Positions 1-8,150 of a stretch of DNA of 16,796 nt are shown in pieces. The translations under genes were made by a program, and so were the position numbers. Source of the stretch: an uncultured Prevotella sp. (GTDB lineage Bacteria > Bacteroidota > Bacteroidia > Bacteroidales > Bacteroidaceae); assembly GCA_947304695.1 (NCBI GenBank), contig CAMZBS010000044.1, positions 1 through 16,796 on the forward strand, in the 5' to 3' direction. Every line of letters begins with the position of its first letter. Position 1 is the first letter of the stretch. The notes under the pieces are model-generated. The model was not told the DNA's origin. It searched no databases and saw nothing but the letters and a program-made list of their open reading frames with translations.

Positions 1-1
1 T

Positions 2-2029
2 GAGAAATATGCCAAGAACCTGGTCGACCTGACCCGGCAGGGCAAGCTTGACCCCGTCATTGGCCGTGATGACGAGATCCGGCGTCTGTTGCAGATTCTG
101 TCGCGTCGCACGAAGAACAACCCCATCCTGATTGGCGAACCAGGCACAGGTAAGACGGCCATTGTTGAAGGACTGGCCGGTCGTATCGTGCGAGGCGATG
201 TGCCGGAGAACCTGAAGGACAAGCAGCTCTACTCGCTCGACATGGGTGCGCTGGTGGCCGGAGCCAAGTACAAGGGAGAGTTCGAAGAGCGTCTGAAGAG
301 CGTGATCAACGAGGTGACGCAGGCTGAGGGGCGCATCATCCTCTTCATCGACGAGATCCACACCCTGGTGGGTGCTGGCGGCGGCGAAGGGGCTATGGAT
401 GCCGCCAACATCCTGAAGCCCGCACTGGCCCGTGGCGAACTGCGTGCCATTGGTGCCACCACGCTCAATGAATACCAGAAATACTTCGAGAAGGACAAGG
501 CTCTGGAGCGACGTTTTCAGACGGTTATGGTCGATGAGCCCGACGAACTCAGTGCCATCTCTATATTAAGAGGTTTGAAGGAACGCTACGAGAACCACCA
601 CAAGGTGCGTATACAGGACGATGCCTGCATAGCCGCCGTGAAGCTGTCGGAGCGTTACATCACGGAGCGATTCCTGCCCGACAAGGCCATTGACCTGATG
701 GACGAGGCTGCCGCCAAGCTCAGAATGGAGCGCGACTCGGTGCCCGAAGAACTTGACGAGATTAGCCGTCGCCTGGCTCAGCTCGAAATAGAGCGAGAGG
801 CCATCAAGCGCGAGAACGACCAACCCAAACTTGCCCAACTCGACAAGGAAATTGCCGAGCTGAAAGAACAGGAATCACATTTCCGCGCCAAGTGGGAAGG
901 CGAACGCCAACTGGTGAACCAGATTCAGCAGGACAAGCAGCAAATGGAACAGCTGAAGTATGAGGCCGAGCGGGCTGAACGCGAAGGCAACTATGGACGC
1001 GTAGCCGAGATACGCTATGGCAAGATGAAGGAGCTTGAGGAGCACATCGCCCACGTACAAGCTCAGCTGAACAACGGCAACAGCGAGAAACTGGTACGCG
1101 AAGAGGTAACTGCCGACGACATTGCTGAGGTGGTCAGCCGCTGGACGGGCATTCCCGTGACCCGCATGATGCAGAGCGAACGCGAGAAACTGCTGCACTT
1201 AGAGGAAGAACTCCACAAGCGCGTGATTGGCCAGAACGAGGCCATCACCGCCGTCAGCGACGCCGTGCGCCGTTCGCGTGCCGGGCTGCAAGACCCGAAG
1301 CGCCCTATCGCCTCGTTCATCTTCATGGGAACGACGGGTGTTGGAAAAACCGAACTGGCCAAGGCTTTGGCCGAATACCTGTTCAACGACGAGACGATGA
1401 TGACCCGCATAGACATGTCGGAGTATCAGGAGAAACACACCGTGAGCCGCCTCATCGGTGCTCCTCCGGGCTACGTGGGCTACGACGAAGGCGGACAACT
1501 GACCGAGGCCGTGCGGCGTAAGCCCTACTCCGTGGTGCTGTTCGATGAGATAGAGAAGGCACATCCCGACGTATTCAACATCCTGCTGCAAGTGTTGGAC
1601 GACGGTCGTCTGACCGACAACAAGGGACGTACAGCCGACTTCAAGAACACCATCATCATCATGACGTCGAACGCCACCCGCGAACAACTTCGTGCCACCA
1701 TGCGACCGGAGTTCCTGAACCGTATCGACGAGATCATCACCTTCCAGCAGCTGTCGCAGGACGAGATAGCACAGGTGGTTCGTCTGCAGCTGCGCCGGGT
1801 GCAGCAGATGCTGGAGCCGCAGGGCTTCCGTCTCGAAGTCACCGACCACGCCGTGAAATGGCTGGCCCAGGAAGGCTACGACCCCGACTTTGGTGCCCGC
1901 CCAGTGAAGAGGGCCATCCAGCAGTACGTACTCAACGACCTGTCGAAGAAGCTGCTGGCCGATGAAGTAGCACGCGAAAAGCCCATCATTGTCGACGAGT
2001 TTGGCGATGGTCTGATCTTCAGAAACTAA
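2..2029 (+). CDS. clpB: ATP-dependent disaggregase ClpB, 5' end cut by the window edge
   Basis: ClpB is a hexameric AAA+ chaperone that threads aggregated proteins through its pore together with DnaK/DnaJ/GrpE in the cytoplasm. The open frame runs from base 2, so the gene continues to the left; the missing part is the N-terminal domain, about 150 residues. Of the 675 visible residues, the first AAA+ module has Walker A GEPGTGKT (45-52) and Walker B around D117. A long charged coiled-coil M-domain (about 240-370) follows. The second module has Walker A GTTGVGKT from residue 443 and Walker [10 protein letters not shown] at about 513-521. The C-terminus is the usual [10 protein letters not shown] type. 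Oddity: between sensor-1 TSN (bases 1667-1672 plus Thr at 1664) and the arginine-finger block RPEFLNRID there are only 10 residues, where family members I recall have about 30 or more. The frame is intact. Identity is certain. Confidence 0.97.
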   Translation, partial: EKYAKNLVDLTRQGKLDPVIGRDDEIRRLLQILSRRTKNNPILIGEPGTGKTAIVEGLAGRIVRGDVPENLKDKQLYSLDMGALVAGAKYKGEFEERLKSVINEVTQAEGRIILFIDEIHTLVGAGGGEGAMDAANILKPALARGELRAIGATTLNEYQKYFEKDKALERRFQTVMVDEPDELSAISILRGLKERYENHHKVRIQDDACIAAVKLSERYITERFLPDKAIDLMDEAAAKLRMERDSVPEELDEISRRLAQLEIEREAIKRENDQPKLAQLDKEIAELKEQESHFRAKWEGERQLVNQIQQDKQQMEQLKYEAERAEREGNYGRVAEIRYGKMKELEEHIAHVQAQLNNGNSEKLVREEVTADDIAEVVSRWTGIPVTRMMQSEREKLLHLEEELHKRVIGQNEAITAVSDAVRRSRAGLQDPKRPIASFIFMGTTGVGKTELAKALAEYLFNDETMMTRIDMSEYQEKHTVSRLIGAPPGYVGYDEGGQLTEAVRRKPYSVVLFDEIEKAHPDVFNILLQVLDDGRLTDNKGRTADFKNTIIIMTSNATREQLRATMRPEFLNRIDEIITFQQLSQDEIAQVVRLQLRRVQQMLEPQGFRLEVTDHAVKWLAQEGYDPDFGARPVKRAIQQYVLNDLSKKLLADEVAREKPIIVDEFGDGLIFRN

Positions 2030-2044
2030 AAAGTCGCGTAATAT

Positions 2045-2076
2045 TTTGGCCGTCTTAGCCTTTTTTCGTATCTTTG
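2045..2076 (+). promoter_or_regulatory. Bacteroidota-type promoter for the histidine phosphatase
   Basis: A -33 TTTG (2045-2048) and a -7 TATCTTTG (2069-2076, matching TAnnTTTG) are separated by 20 bases, which fits the consensus spacing of the Bacteroidota primary sigma factor. Transcription would begin near 2083 and give a leader of about 20 bases before the ATG at 2106. The position rules out the upstream in-frame TTG at 2046 as a start, because that codon lies in the -33 box. Confidence 0.8.
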
Positions 2077-2105
2077 CACGGATTAAAAACCTTTATGCAA
2101 CAGAT

Positions 2106-3386
2106 ATGAAACGAATCGTCACCCTATTGTTCGCAGCCGGTCTGTGCCTCACTATTCAGGCACAGACCGCTCGCGATGAGATTGCAGCCAACCCCTATCT
2201 TTCGGGAAGTAACTACCTGGACTATGACCGCCAGCTGAGTACCAAGAAGCTGACGCCTACACCCAAAGGCTATGAACCCTACTACCTGTCGCACTACGGG
2301 CGGCACGGCTCACGCTGGCTGCTGAGCACCCACGACTATACCGACGTGATCGACGCACTGCTCAAGGCCAGCCAGCAGGGCAAGCTGACCGCAAAAGGAG
2401 CTGACGTACTGGCCAAGATGGAACGTTTCTACCCCACCACATTAAAGCGCTTGGGCGACCTGACCACCGTTGGCGAACGCCAGCATCACGGCATCGGCCG
2501 ACGAATGACGCAGAACTTCCCGGAGATTTTCATGAAGAAAGGTGTACCCGTCGATGCCCGCTCCACGGTGGTACCGCGCTGCATCCTGTCGATGATGGCC
2601 GAATGCGAGGAACTACAGGGAGCCAACCCCACCGTTCGCATCCATAACGACGTGAGCGAATCGCTACAGAACTACCTGAACCAGAAATGGAGTGACCGAC
2701 TGAAAGATGCCAGCCAGAAAGGCAGGAAGGCGAAAGACGAATACAACCAGAAACTGACGCACCCCGAACGGCTGTGTTCCGTGTTGTTCAACGACGCGCA
2801 GTGGGCCAAGGACAGCATCAACGCGGGACACTTCATGCGACGCCTGTTCGACGTGGCCACTAACATGCAGAGCCACGACACCGACATTGAGTTGCTGTCG
2901 CTCTTCACCACCGATGAACTCTACGACCAGTGGCGCATCCGCAACGTGGGATGGTATCTGGACTACGGCCCCTCACCCCTTACCGACGGCATCATGCCCT
3001 ACAGCCAGGTGAACCTGCTGAAAAATATTATTGAGACAACCGATACCATTACTCAAGTACAGGCCACGCTCCGCTTTGGCCATGAGGTGTGTGTCATGCC
3101 ACTGGCCTGCCTGCTGGAACTTGACAACTGCGGAAAGCCCGTCAGCGATCTTGACCATCTGGACGACACGTGGCGCAACTACCGTATCTTCCCCATGGGC
3201 TGCAACATCCAACTCATCTTCTACCGTCCCAAGAAGGGAAAGCAGGGCGACATACTGGTCAAAGCCATGCTGAATGAGCGTGAGACCACACTGCCCATAA
3301 CCACCGACCAGTGGCCCTACTACAAGTGGCAGGACTTGCGTAAATACTACACAGACAAGCTGGCAGCCTACGAAAAGAGCGAATAA
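2106..3386 (+). CDS. secreted histidine-type phosphatase, branch 2 (MINPP/phytase-like)
   Basis: This 426-residue protein belongs to the branch-2 histidine phosphatases, which hydrolyse phosphomonoesters such as inositol phosphates through a phospho-histidine intermediate. The ATG at 2106 follows the promoter by a short leader and opens a signal peptide (MKRIVTLLFAAGLCLTIQAQ), so it acts in the periplasm or outside the cell. The catalytic RHGSR motif is at residues 66-70 with nucleophile H67. The likely proton-donor pair is H326-E327 in RFGHEV; HE resembles the HAE type of MINPP enzymes more than the HD of acid phosphatases. A Lys/Gln-rich charged stretch lies at about 195-220. The gene is probably monocistronic: it has its own promoter and converges on the kinases with only 9 bases between stop codons. 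The exact substrate, phytate or another organophosphate, cannot be told from sequence. Confidence 0.88.
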   Translation: MKRIVTLLFAAGLCLTIQAQTARDEIAANPYLSGSNYLDYDRQLSTKKLTPTPKGYEPYYLSHYGRHGSRWLLSTHDYTDVIDALLKASQQGKLTAKGADVLAKMERFYPTTLKRLGDLTTVGERQHHGIGRRMTQNFPEIFMKKGVPVDARSTVVPRCILSMMAECEELQGANPTVRIHNDVSESLQNYLNQKWSDRLKDASQKGRKAKDEYNQKLTHPERLCSVLFNDAQWAKDSINAGHFMRRLFDVATNMQSHDTDIELLSLFTTDELYDQWRIRNVGWYLDYGPSPLTDGIMPYSQVNLLKNIIETTDTITQVQATLRFGHEVCVMPLACLLELDNCGKPVSDLDHLDDTWRNYRIFPMGCNIQLIFYRPKKGKQGDILVKAMLNERETTLPITTDQWPYYKWQDLRKYYTDKLAAYEKSE

Positions 3387-3395
3387 AGCGAAAGA

Positions 3396-4016
3396 TTATT
3401 CCATCGGGAACAGACCATAGAGTTTGGCGTCAATCATGTCGGTCACTTGCTTGAAGTGCTCGGGATTGTCGCCAAACTTGCATTTATCACCGTCAATCAC
3501 GATGAGCTGTCCCTTGTAACCGGCAATCCACTCCTCATAGCGACGGCTCAGTCCCTCCAGATAATCCAACCTCATGGTCTGCTCATACTCACGGCCACGT
3601 TTCTGAATCTGAGCCACCAGCGTGGGAATGCTGCTGCGGATGTAGATCATCAGGTCGGGCAGCTTCACCAGCGACATCATCAGGTCGAACAAATCCTTAT
3701 AGTTGTTGAAGTCACGGTCGCTCATCATACCCTGTCCATGCAGGTTGGGAGCAAAGATGCAAGCATCCTCAAAGATGGTGCGGTCCTGGATGATTGTGTC
3801 AGTCGACTTCGATATTTCCACCACCTCCTTGAAGCGTTTGTTGAGAAAATAGACCTGAAGGTTAAACGACCACCGCTTCATGTCGGCATAGAAGTCCGAC
3901 AGATAGGGATTGTTGTCAACGGGTTCAAACCTGGGAGTCCATCCATACCGATGGGCCAGCATCTTAGTCAGCGTGGTCTTGCCACTGCCAATGTTTCCTG
4001 CTACTGCGATGTGCAT
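3396..4016 (-). CDS. deoxynucleoside kinase (downstream paralogue of a tandem pair)
   Basis: This 206-residue cytoplasmic enzyme is of the dCK/dGK/dNK family, which transfers the ATP gamma-phosphate to a salvaged deoxynucleoside. The P-loop is GNIGSGKTT at residues 7-15. The EPVDNNPYL segment carries the likely catalytic-base Glu and substrate contacts. QDRTIFED is the family DR motif, and the Arg-rich lid is RGREYEQT. I chose the ATG at 4016-4014 because it aligns exactly with the start of the neighbouring paralogue (MHI..AGNIGSGKTT); an in-frame TTG at 4022 would add two residues but overlaps the upstream stop. The start lies 2 bases after that stop, so translation is probably coupled. Tandem kinases of this kind form dAK/dGK heterodimers in Lactobacillus, and a similar split of specificity is plausible here. 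Which base each prefers is not determinable. Confidence 0.9.
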   Translation of the reverse strand: MHIAVAGNIGSGKTTLTKMLAHRYGWTPRFEPVDNNPYLSDFYADMKRWSFNLQVYFLNKRFKEVVEISKSTDTIIQDRTIFEDACIFAPNLHGQGMMSDRDFNNYKDLFDLMMSLVKLPDLMIYIRSSIPTLVAQIQKRGREYEQTMRLDYLEGLSRRYEEWIAGYKGQLIVIDGDKCKFGDNPEHFKQVTDMIDAKLYGLFPME

Positions 4017-4018
4017 AA

Positions 4019-4642
4019 TCAAATGGGGCTAAAAAGTCCGAAGAGCGTTTGGTCGATGCGGTCAACAATCTGTGCAAAGTCCTTCGGATTGTTCTTGAAG
4101 TCGAGCGTATCCTTGTCGAAGACAATGACACGTCCCTTGTACTTATTATATATGAAGTCGTCGTAACGGCGATTCAGGTTCTCCAGATATTCCAGCTGCA
4201 TGGTCTGCTCATAGTCGCGCCCACGCTGCTGGATGTTCCCCACCAGATGGGGCACCGAGGCACGCAGGTAGATCATCAGGTCGGGCAGCTTGGCCAACTG
4301 CATCATCTGCTCGAACAACTCCATGTAGGTCTGATAGTCACGGTCGCTCAGATGACCCATTTCCTTGTTATTCTGCATGAACACATAGACACCCTCAAAG
4401 ATGCTGCGATCCTGCACAATGGTGTGGTCGGCCTGTGCTATGGCAATAAGGTCGCGGAAACGCTCTTTCAGGAAATAGACCTCAAGATTGAACGACCACC
4501 GATGCAGGTCGCGGTAGTAGTCTTCAAGATAAGGGTTGTGGTCTACCGCCTCCAGCCGTGCTTCCCAGCCGTAGTGGCGGGCCAGCATTTTCGTGAGCGT
4601 GGTCTTTCCACTGCCAATATTTCCTGCAATCACAATGTGCAT
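4019..4642 (-). CDS. deoxynucleoside kinase (upstream paralogue of a tandem pair)
   Basis: This is a 207-residue member of the same deoxynucleoside kinase family as the gene downstream of it, and clearly a diverged duplicate. The P-loop GNIGSGKTT (residues 7-15), the EAVDHNPYLEDYY substrate segment, the QDRSIFEG motif and the lid RGRDYEQTM are all present. It differs from the neighbour in EAV versus EPV after the second strand, in DRSIFEG versus DRTIFED, and in a distinct C-terminal region, so the two probably differ in base preference. It is the first gene of a two-gene minus-strand operon. A TAnnTTTG element reads leftward about 27 bases before the ATG. It shares a 145-bp intergenic region with the divergent pantothenate kinase gene. 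Confidence 0.9.
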   Translation of the reverse strand: MHIVIAGNIGSGKTTLTKMLARHYGWEARLEAVDHNPYLEDYYRDLHRWSFNLEVYFLKERFRDLIAIAQADHTIVQDRSIFEGVYVFMQNNKEMGHLSDRDYQTYMELFEQMMQLAKLPDLMIYLRASVPHLVGNIQQRGRDYEQTMQLEYLENLNRRYDDFIYNKYKGRVIVFDKDTLDFKNNPKDFAQIVDRIDQTLFGLFSPI

Positions 4643-4668
4643 ATTCCTAACGGACTTAAAACATGGTG

Positions 4669-4676
4669 CAAAAATA
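4669..4676 (-). promoter_or_regulatory. putative -7 element (TAnnTTTG) for the deoxynucleoside kinase operon
   Basis: CAAAAATA on the plus strand reads TATTTTTG on the minus strand and matches TAnnTTTG. It sits 26 bases before the kinase ATG at 4642. No clear -33 TTTG lies at the expected distance, so only the -7 half is supported. Confidence 0.5.
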
Positions 4677-4751
4677 CGAAATAGTTTTCAATTATTAAGG
4701 CCGTATTACGTTAATTCTCCCAAATTACACATTTATATTATTTTTTTTCAG

Positions 4752-4759
4752 TATATTTG
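4752..4759 (+). promoter_or_regulatory. putative -7 element (TAnnTTTG) for the pantothenate kinase gene and downstream run
   Basis: TATATTTG lies 28 bases before the ATG at 4788 and directly after a T-rich tract (about 4740-4748). The spacing matches that of the promoter at 2045-2076. The -33 position holds no clean TTTG. It is the only promoter-like element I could find before the long co-directional gene run. Confidence 0.6.
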
Positions 4760-4787
4760 CGGCCTAAAACAAAACTATAGAAAAAAC

Positions 4788-5612
4788 ATGGGAATAATTA
4801 TCGGAATCGACGTGGGCATCTCGACCACAAAGATTGTAGGTCTGCGCGGAGGCAAGGTTGTCGCCCCTATCCGTATTACGGCTGCAGACCCCATCACCTC
4901 ACTCTATGGAGCGTTTGGTAAATATCTGCATGAAGTGAACATTGCGCTTGACGATGTGGATCATGTGATGCTCACGGGTGTGGGTGCCGCCTACGTGAAG
5001 AACGACGTCTACGGAGTACCCACCACCAAGACCGACGAGTTTATTGCCGACGCACTGGGTGCCCGCTACGAGTCACATCTGGATCACGCCATCGTGGTCT
5101 CAATGGGCACAGGCACCTCGTTTGTCATGTGTCATGGTGACGACATGCAACATATTGGCGGCATCGGCATAGGTGGAGGAACTCTTCAGGGTCTGTCGCG
5201 CATCTGCCTGGGAACCAACGACATCAAACAGGTGTCAGCCTTAGCCATGCAGGGCGACATCAAGCACATCAACCTGCAAATAGGCGACATCTCGGCCCAA
5301 CCGCTGCCCGGACTGCCTATGGAGGCTACAGCCAGCATCTTTGCCCGTGCGAAGAGTGATGCACCCAAAGAAGACATTGCCGCAGGCATCATTGCCATGG
5401 TACTACAGACCATCGGCTCGGCAGCCGTGCTGGCCGCACAGGGTACTGACTGCCGCGACATGGTTCTCATAGGCAACCTTACGCTGCTTCCCCAGTGCAA
5501 GGAGATATTCCCTTCGCTGGAAAAGCTCTACGGTGTGCGTTTCCATATTCCAAAGTATTCCGAGTTCTGTACGGCCATTGGTGCCGCATTGGCTCATAGA
5601 AGTGATAAGTAG
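4788..5612 (+). CDS. coaW: type II pantothenate kinase
   Basis: The protein (274 residues) phosphorylates pantothenate with ATP, the first step of coenzyme A synthesis, in the cytoplasm. It has the ASKHA fold of type II enzymes: phosphate-1 motif GIDVGISTTK (residues 6-15), a candidate catalytic Glu at 84 in KTDEF, phosphate-2 SMGTGTSF (105-112), the glycine-rich GIGIGGGTLQGLS (125-137), and a C-terminal AIGAALAH helix. The ATG at 4788 is chosen because it opens directly into the first strand and follows a TAnnTTTG element; the frame is open further left into the divergent kinase gene but codes nothing recognisable there. The next gene begins 14 bases downstream, so it may head the operon. 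Type II enzymes such as the S. aureus one are typically insensitive to CoA feedback. The symbol is by family analogy. Confidence 0.85.
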   Translation: MGIIIGIDVGISTTKIVGLRGGKVVAPIRITAADPITSLYGAFGKYLHEVNIALDDVDHVMLTGVGAAYVKNDVYGVPTTKTDEFIADALGARYESHLDHAIVVSMGTGTSFVMCHGDDMQHIGGIGIGGGTLQGLSRICLGTNDIKQVSALAMQGDIKHINLQIGDISAQPLPGLPMEATASIFARAKSDAPKEDIAAGIIAMVLQTIGSAAVLAAQGTDCRDMVLIGNLTLLPQCKEIFPSLEKLYGVRFHIPKYSEFCTAIGAALAHRSDK

Positions 5613-5626
5613 AAGAATCCTATTAT

Positions 5627-8137
5627 ATGAAAAAGATACTGATGATGATGCTGGCGGTGTCCATGAGTGCCGCAGCACAGGCCAACATACTGAAGGCCGA
5701 CACATTGAAGACAGACACGTTGAAGACAGACACCTTGAAGGTTGACTCTTTGAAGGCAGACACTTTGAAAGCTGACACGCTGAAGGCGAAGAAAGCGGAG
5801 AAGAAGGAGCCGGAATCGGAATATGAAAAACTGATCAAGAAAGGGGGTACCGAACTGAAGGGTCTGTTCACGATGCGCCACATTGAGGACAAGTACTATT
5901 TCGAAGTGCCCGACGACATGCTGGGACGCCTGTTGCTCTGCGTCACCCGCTTTACTGCCGTACCACAGGACTTTGGCAAATATGCCGGAGAAGAGGTGAC
6001 CAACAGCACCGTGTACTTCGAGAAACGTGATGACAAGACCATGCTCATGCGCCAGTATGTACTGAGCTACCTGGCCGACGAGAAGGACAACATTGCCCGC
6101 ACATTGGAGAAGTCAACCATCGACCCCATGGTCATGTCGTTTAAAATCATCGGACAAAACAAGGAGAAGGACGCCTGGCTCATTGAGGTGACCAACTTGT
6201 TCAAGCAGGACAACAACCTGTTCAGCTTCCAGTCAAGTGCCAGGACCACACTGAAATTGGGTGGACTGCAGGCCGACCGCACCTTTATTGATACGATGAA
6301 GGTGTTTCCCACCAATATTGAAATTGTAACTACGCGCACCTACGGCAGTACACCTGCAGCCTCGGCAGCCTCGAAGACCGGCAGTGTGACCATGGGCTTC
6401 AACACCTCAATGGTGCTGCTGCCCCGTGACCCCATGCGCAAACGTATCTGGGATGAGCGTGTGGGCTACTTCGTGAACACCTTCCGGCAGTTCAGCGATG
6501 ACCAGACCAAAGCCCAGCATGAGTCGTTTATCTCACGCTACCGTCTGGTGCCCAAGGACAAGAAGGCTTACAAAGCAGGAAAACTCTCTGAACCTGAGAA
6601 ACAGATTGTCTATTACATCGACCCTGCTACGCCGAAGAAATGGATTCCCTACCTGAAACAAGGCATCGACGACTGGAACGTGGCCTTCGAGGCTGCGGGG
6701 TTCAAGAATGCCATCGTGGCCAAGGACTGGCCTGAGGACGACCCCAACATGAGTCTCGACGATGCCCGCTTCTCGGTTCTGCGCTATCTGCCCTCAGAGA
6801 CTGAGAATGCCTACGGGCCACGTATTGTAGACCCACGTTCCGGAGAGATTATCGAGGCACATATCTGCTGGTTCCACAACGTGATGAACCTGCTCACAAA
6901 ATGGTACATGGTGCAGTGCGGCCCGCTGGACAAGCATGCACAGCAGATGAAGTTCGACGACAAGCTCATGGGACAGCTCATCCGCTTCGTATCGTCGCAT
7001 GAGGTAGGCCACACCTCGGGTCTGCGCCACAACATGTGTGCCTCGAATGCCACTCCCGTTGAGAAATTGCGCGACAAGGCGTGGGTCGAAGCCCACGGCC
7101 ATACGGCCAGCATCATGGACTATGCCCGCTTCAACTATGTGGCACAGCCCGAGGACAAAATCTCGGAGAAAGGCCTGTTCCCCCGCATCAATGACTACGA
7201 CAAGTGGGCCATCAAGTGGGGCTACCAGTGGCGCCCTGAGTTCAAGGACGAGTTTGCTGAGAAGGAGCAGCTCATGAAGGAAACGAGCGAAGTGCTGCGC
7301 CAGAACCGCCGCCTGTGGTGGATAGGAGGTGAAGGCAATGCCGAAGACCCGCGTGCCCAGACCGAAGACCTGGGTGACAACAGCGTGGCCGCCTCAGAAT
7401 ATGGCATCAAGAACCTGAAGCGTGTCATGGAGAACCTGCCCCAGTGGACAAAGCAGGACAACGACCAGTATGAGGATCTGGGTATGATGTACAATGAGAT
7501 CATCAGTCAGTTCAACCGCTATCGCAACCACGTGATGCGCAACATTGGCGGCACCTACCGCAACAACGTGCCCGGACAGGAGCCTGTGGTCACCGTGCCC
7601 AAGAGCCGCCAGAAGGAAGCCGTAGCCTACATTGGCCGCAACATCTTCGATGCCCCTGAATGGCTTTATCCCAGCCATATTATAAATAAGGTGGGCATGA
7701 ACCCGTCAAGCAGTCATACATCACTGCTAGAGAACACAGTGGGACGCCTGCTCACCGGCTACCTGCTCAACACACTCTGCAACCAGTCATCCATCAGCAG
7801 TCAGCCCTACCCTGCCGATGAATATCTTGATGACCTGTTCCAACAGGTGTGGAAGCCCATAGCCGATGCCAGCGACTGGAAGAACGCCATGCGCCGCAAC
7901 CTGCAGCGCATCTATCTTGACGAACTGGGCAATCTCATCAATGCGCCTGAAAAGACCCCATCCAACCAGCGTGCCACAAGCAGCGATGCCGTTCTCTACC
8001 TGTTGCAGCACCTTGGCAAGATTGAGGACTATGTGAAGCAGCAGGCCGACGGCAGTACCACCCTCAACGCGCTGCACTACCAAGACCTGAAAGACCGCAT
8101 CAAACTGATTCGCGACAAAAGGGTTACAGCCAAATAA
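5627..8137 (+). CDS. secreted zinc-dependent metalloprotease (metzincin; DUF5118/DUF5117/DUF4953 type)
   Basis: An 836-residue exported zinc protease. The signal peptide is about residues 1-19 (MKKILMMMLAVSMSAAAQA). Residues 22-54 are six LK-x-D-T/S pentapeptides plus a partial one, followed by a Lys/Glu-rich linker. Beta-rich DUF5118/DUF5117-like regions occupy about 65-340, and the catalytic metzincin domain follows. The zinc site HEVGHTSGLRH is at 458-468 (H458, H462, H468; general base E459), and the Met-turn is SIMDY with M497. The C-terminal third is helical, with many Asn/Gln/Arg. Known of the family: the peptidase fold is clear, but physiological substrates are unknown to me. It sits 14 bases after the pantothenate kinase and 13 bases before the TonB-dependent receptor, which suggests a role at the cell surface or periplasm linked to that receptor. 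All catalytic residues are present. Confidence 0.88.
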   Translation: MKKILMMMLAVSMSAAAQANILKADTLKTDTLKTDTLKVDSLKADTLKADTLKAKKAEKKEPESEYEKLIKKGGTELKGLFTMRHIEDKYYFEVPDDMLGRLLLCVTRFTAVPQDFGKYAGEEVTNSTVYFEKRDDKTMLMRQYVLSYLADEKDNIARTLEKSTIDPMVMSFKIIGQNKEKDAWLIEVTNLFKQDNNLFSFQSSARTTLKLGGLQADRTFIDTMKVFPTNIEIVTTRTYGSTPAASAASKTGSVTMGFNTSMVLLPRDPMRKRIWDERVGYFVNTFRQFSDDQTKAQHESFISRYRLVPKDKKAYKAGKLSEPEKQIVYYIDPATPKKWIPYLKQGIDDWNVAFEAAGFKNAIVAKDWPEDDPNMSLDDARFSVLRYLPSETENAYGPRIVDPRSGEIIEAHICWFHNVMNLLTKWYMVQCGPLDKHAQQMKFDDKLMGQLIRFVSSHEVGHTSGLRHNMCASNATPVEKLRDKAWVEAHGHTASIMDYARFNYVAQPEDKISEKGLFPRINDYDKWAIKWGYQWRPEFKDEFAEKEQLMKETSEVLRQNRRLWWIGGEGNAEDPRAQTEDLGDNSVAASEYGIKNLKRVMENLPQWTKQDNDQYEDLGMMYNEIISQFNRYRNHVMRNIGGTYRNNVPGQEPVVTVPKSRQKEAVAYIGRNIFDAPEWLYPSHIINKVGMNPSSSHTSLLENTVGRLLTGYLLNTLCNQSSISSQPYPADEYLDDLFQQVWKPIADASDWKNAMRRNLQRIYLDELGNLINAPEKTPSNQRATSSDAVLYLLQHLGKIEDYVKQQADGSTTLNALHYQDLKDRIKLIRDKRVTAK
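5690..5788 (+). repeat. 15-bp tandem repeat coding LK(A/T/V)D(T/S)
   Basis: Six imperfect 15-base units (5690-5779), consensus TTGAAGRCAGACACN, and a 9-base partial unit (5780-5788) encode LKADT, LKTDT, LKTDT, LKVDS, LKADT, LKADT and LKA. Units 2 and 3 differ at one base, which suggests recent slippage duplication. Each unit is a multiple of three bases, so copy-number change would keep the frame. Confidence 0.92.
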
Positions 8138-8150
8138 GCACTGATTAAGA

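Noticed and set aside
2046..2105. Upstream TTG start extending the histidine phosphatase by 20 residues
   Set aside because: This stretch contains the -33 and -7 promoter boxes, and the extension would bury the signal peptide.
3447..4684. Two plus-strand frames (239 and 211 codons) opposite the deoxynucleoside kinases
   Set aside because: They mirror each other only because the two kinase genes are paralogues; the minus strand carries intact P-loop and DR motifs.
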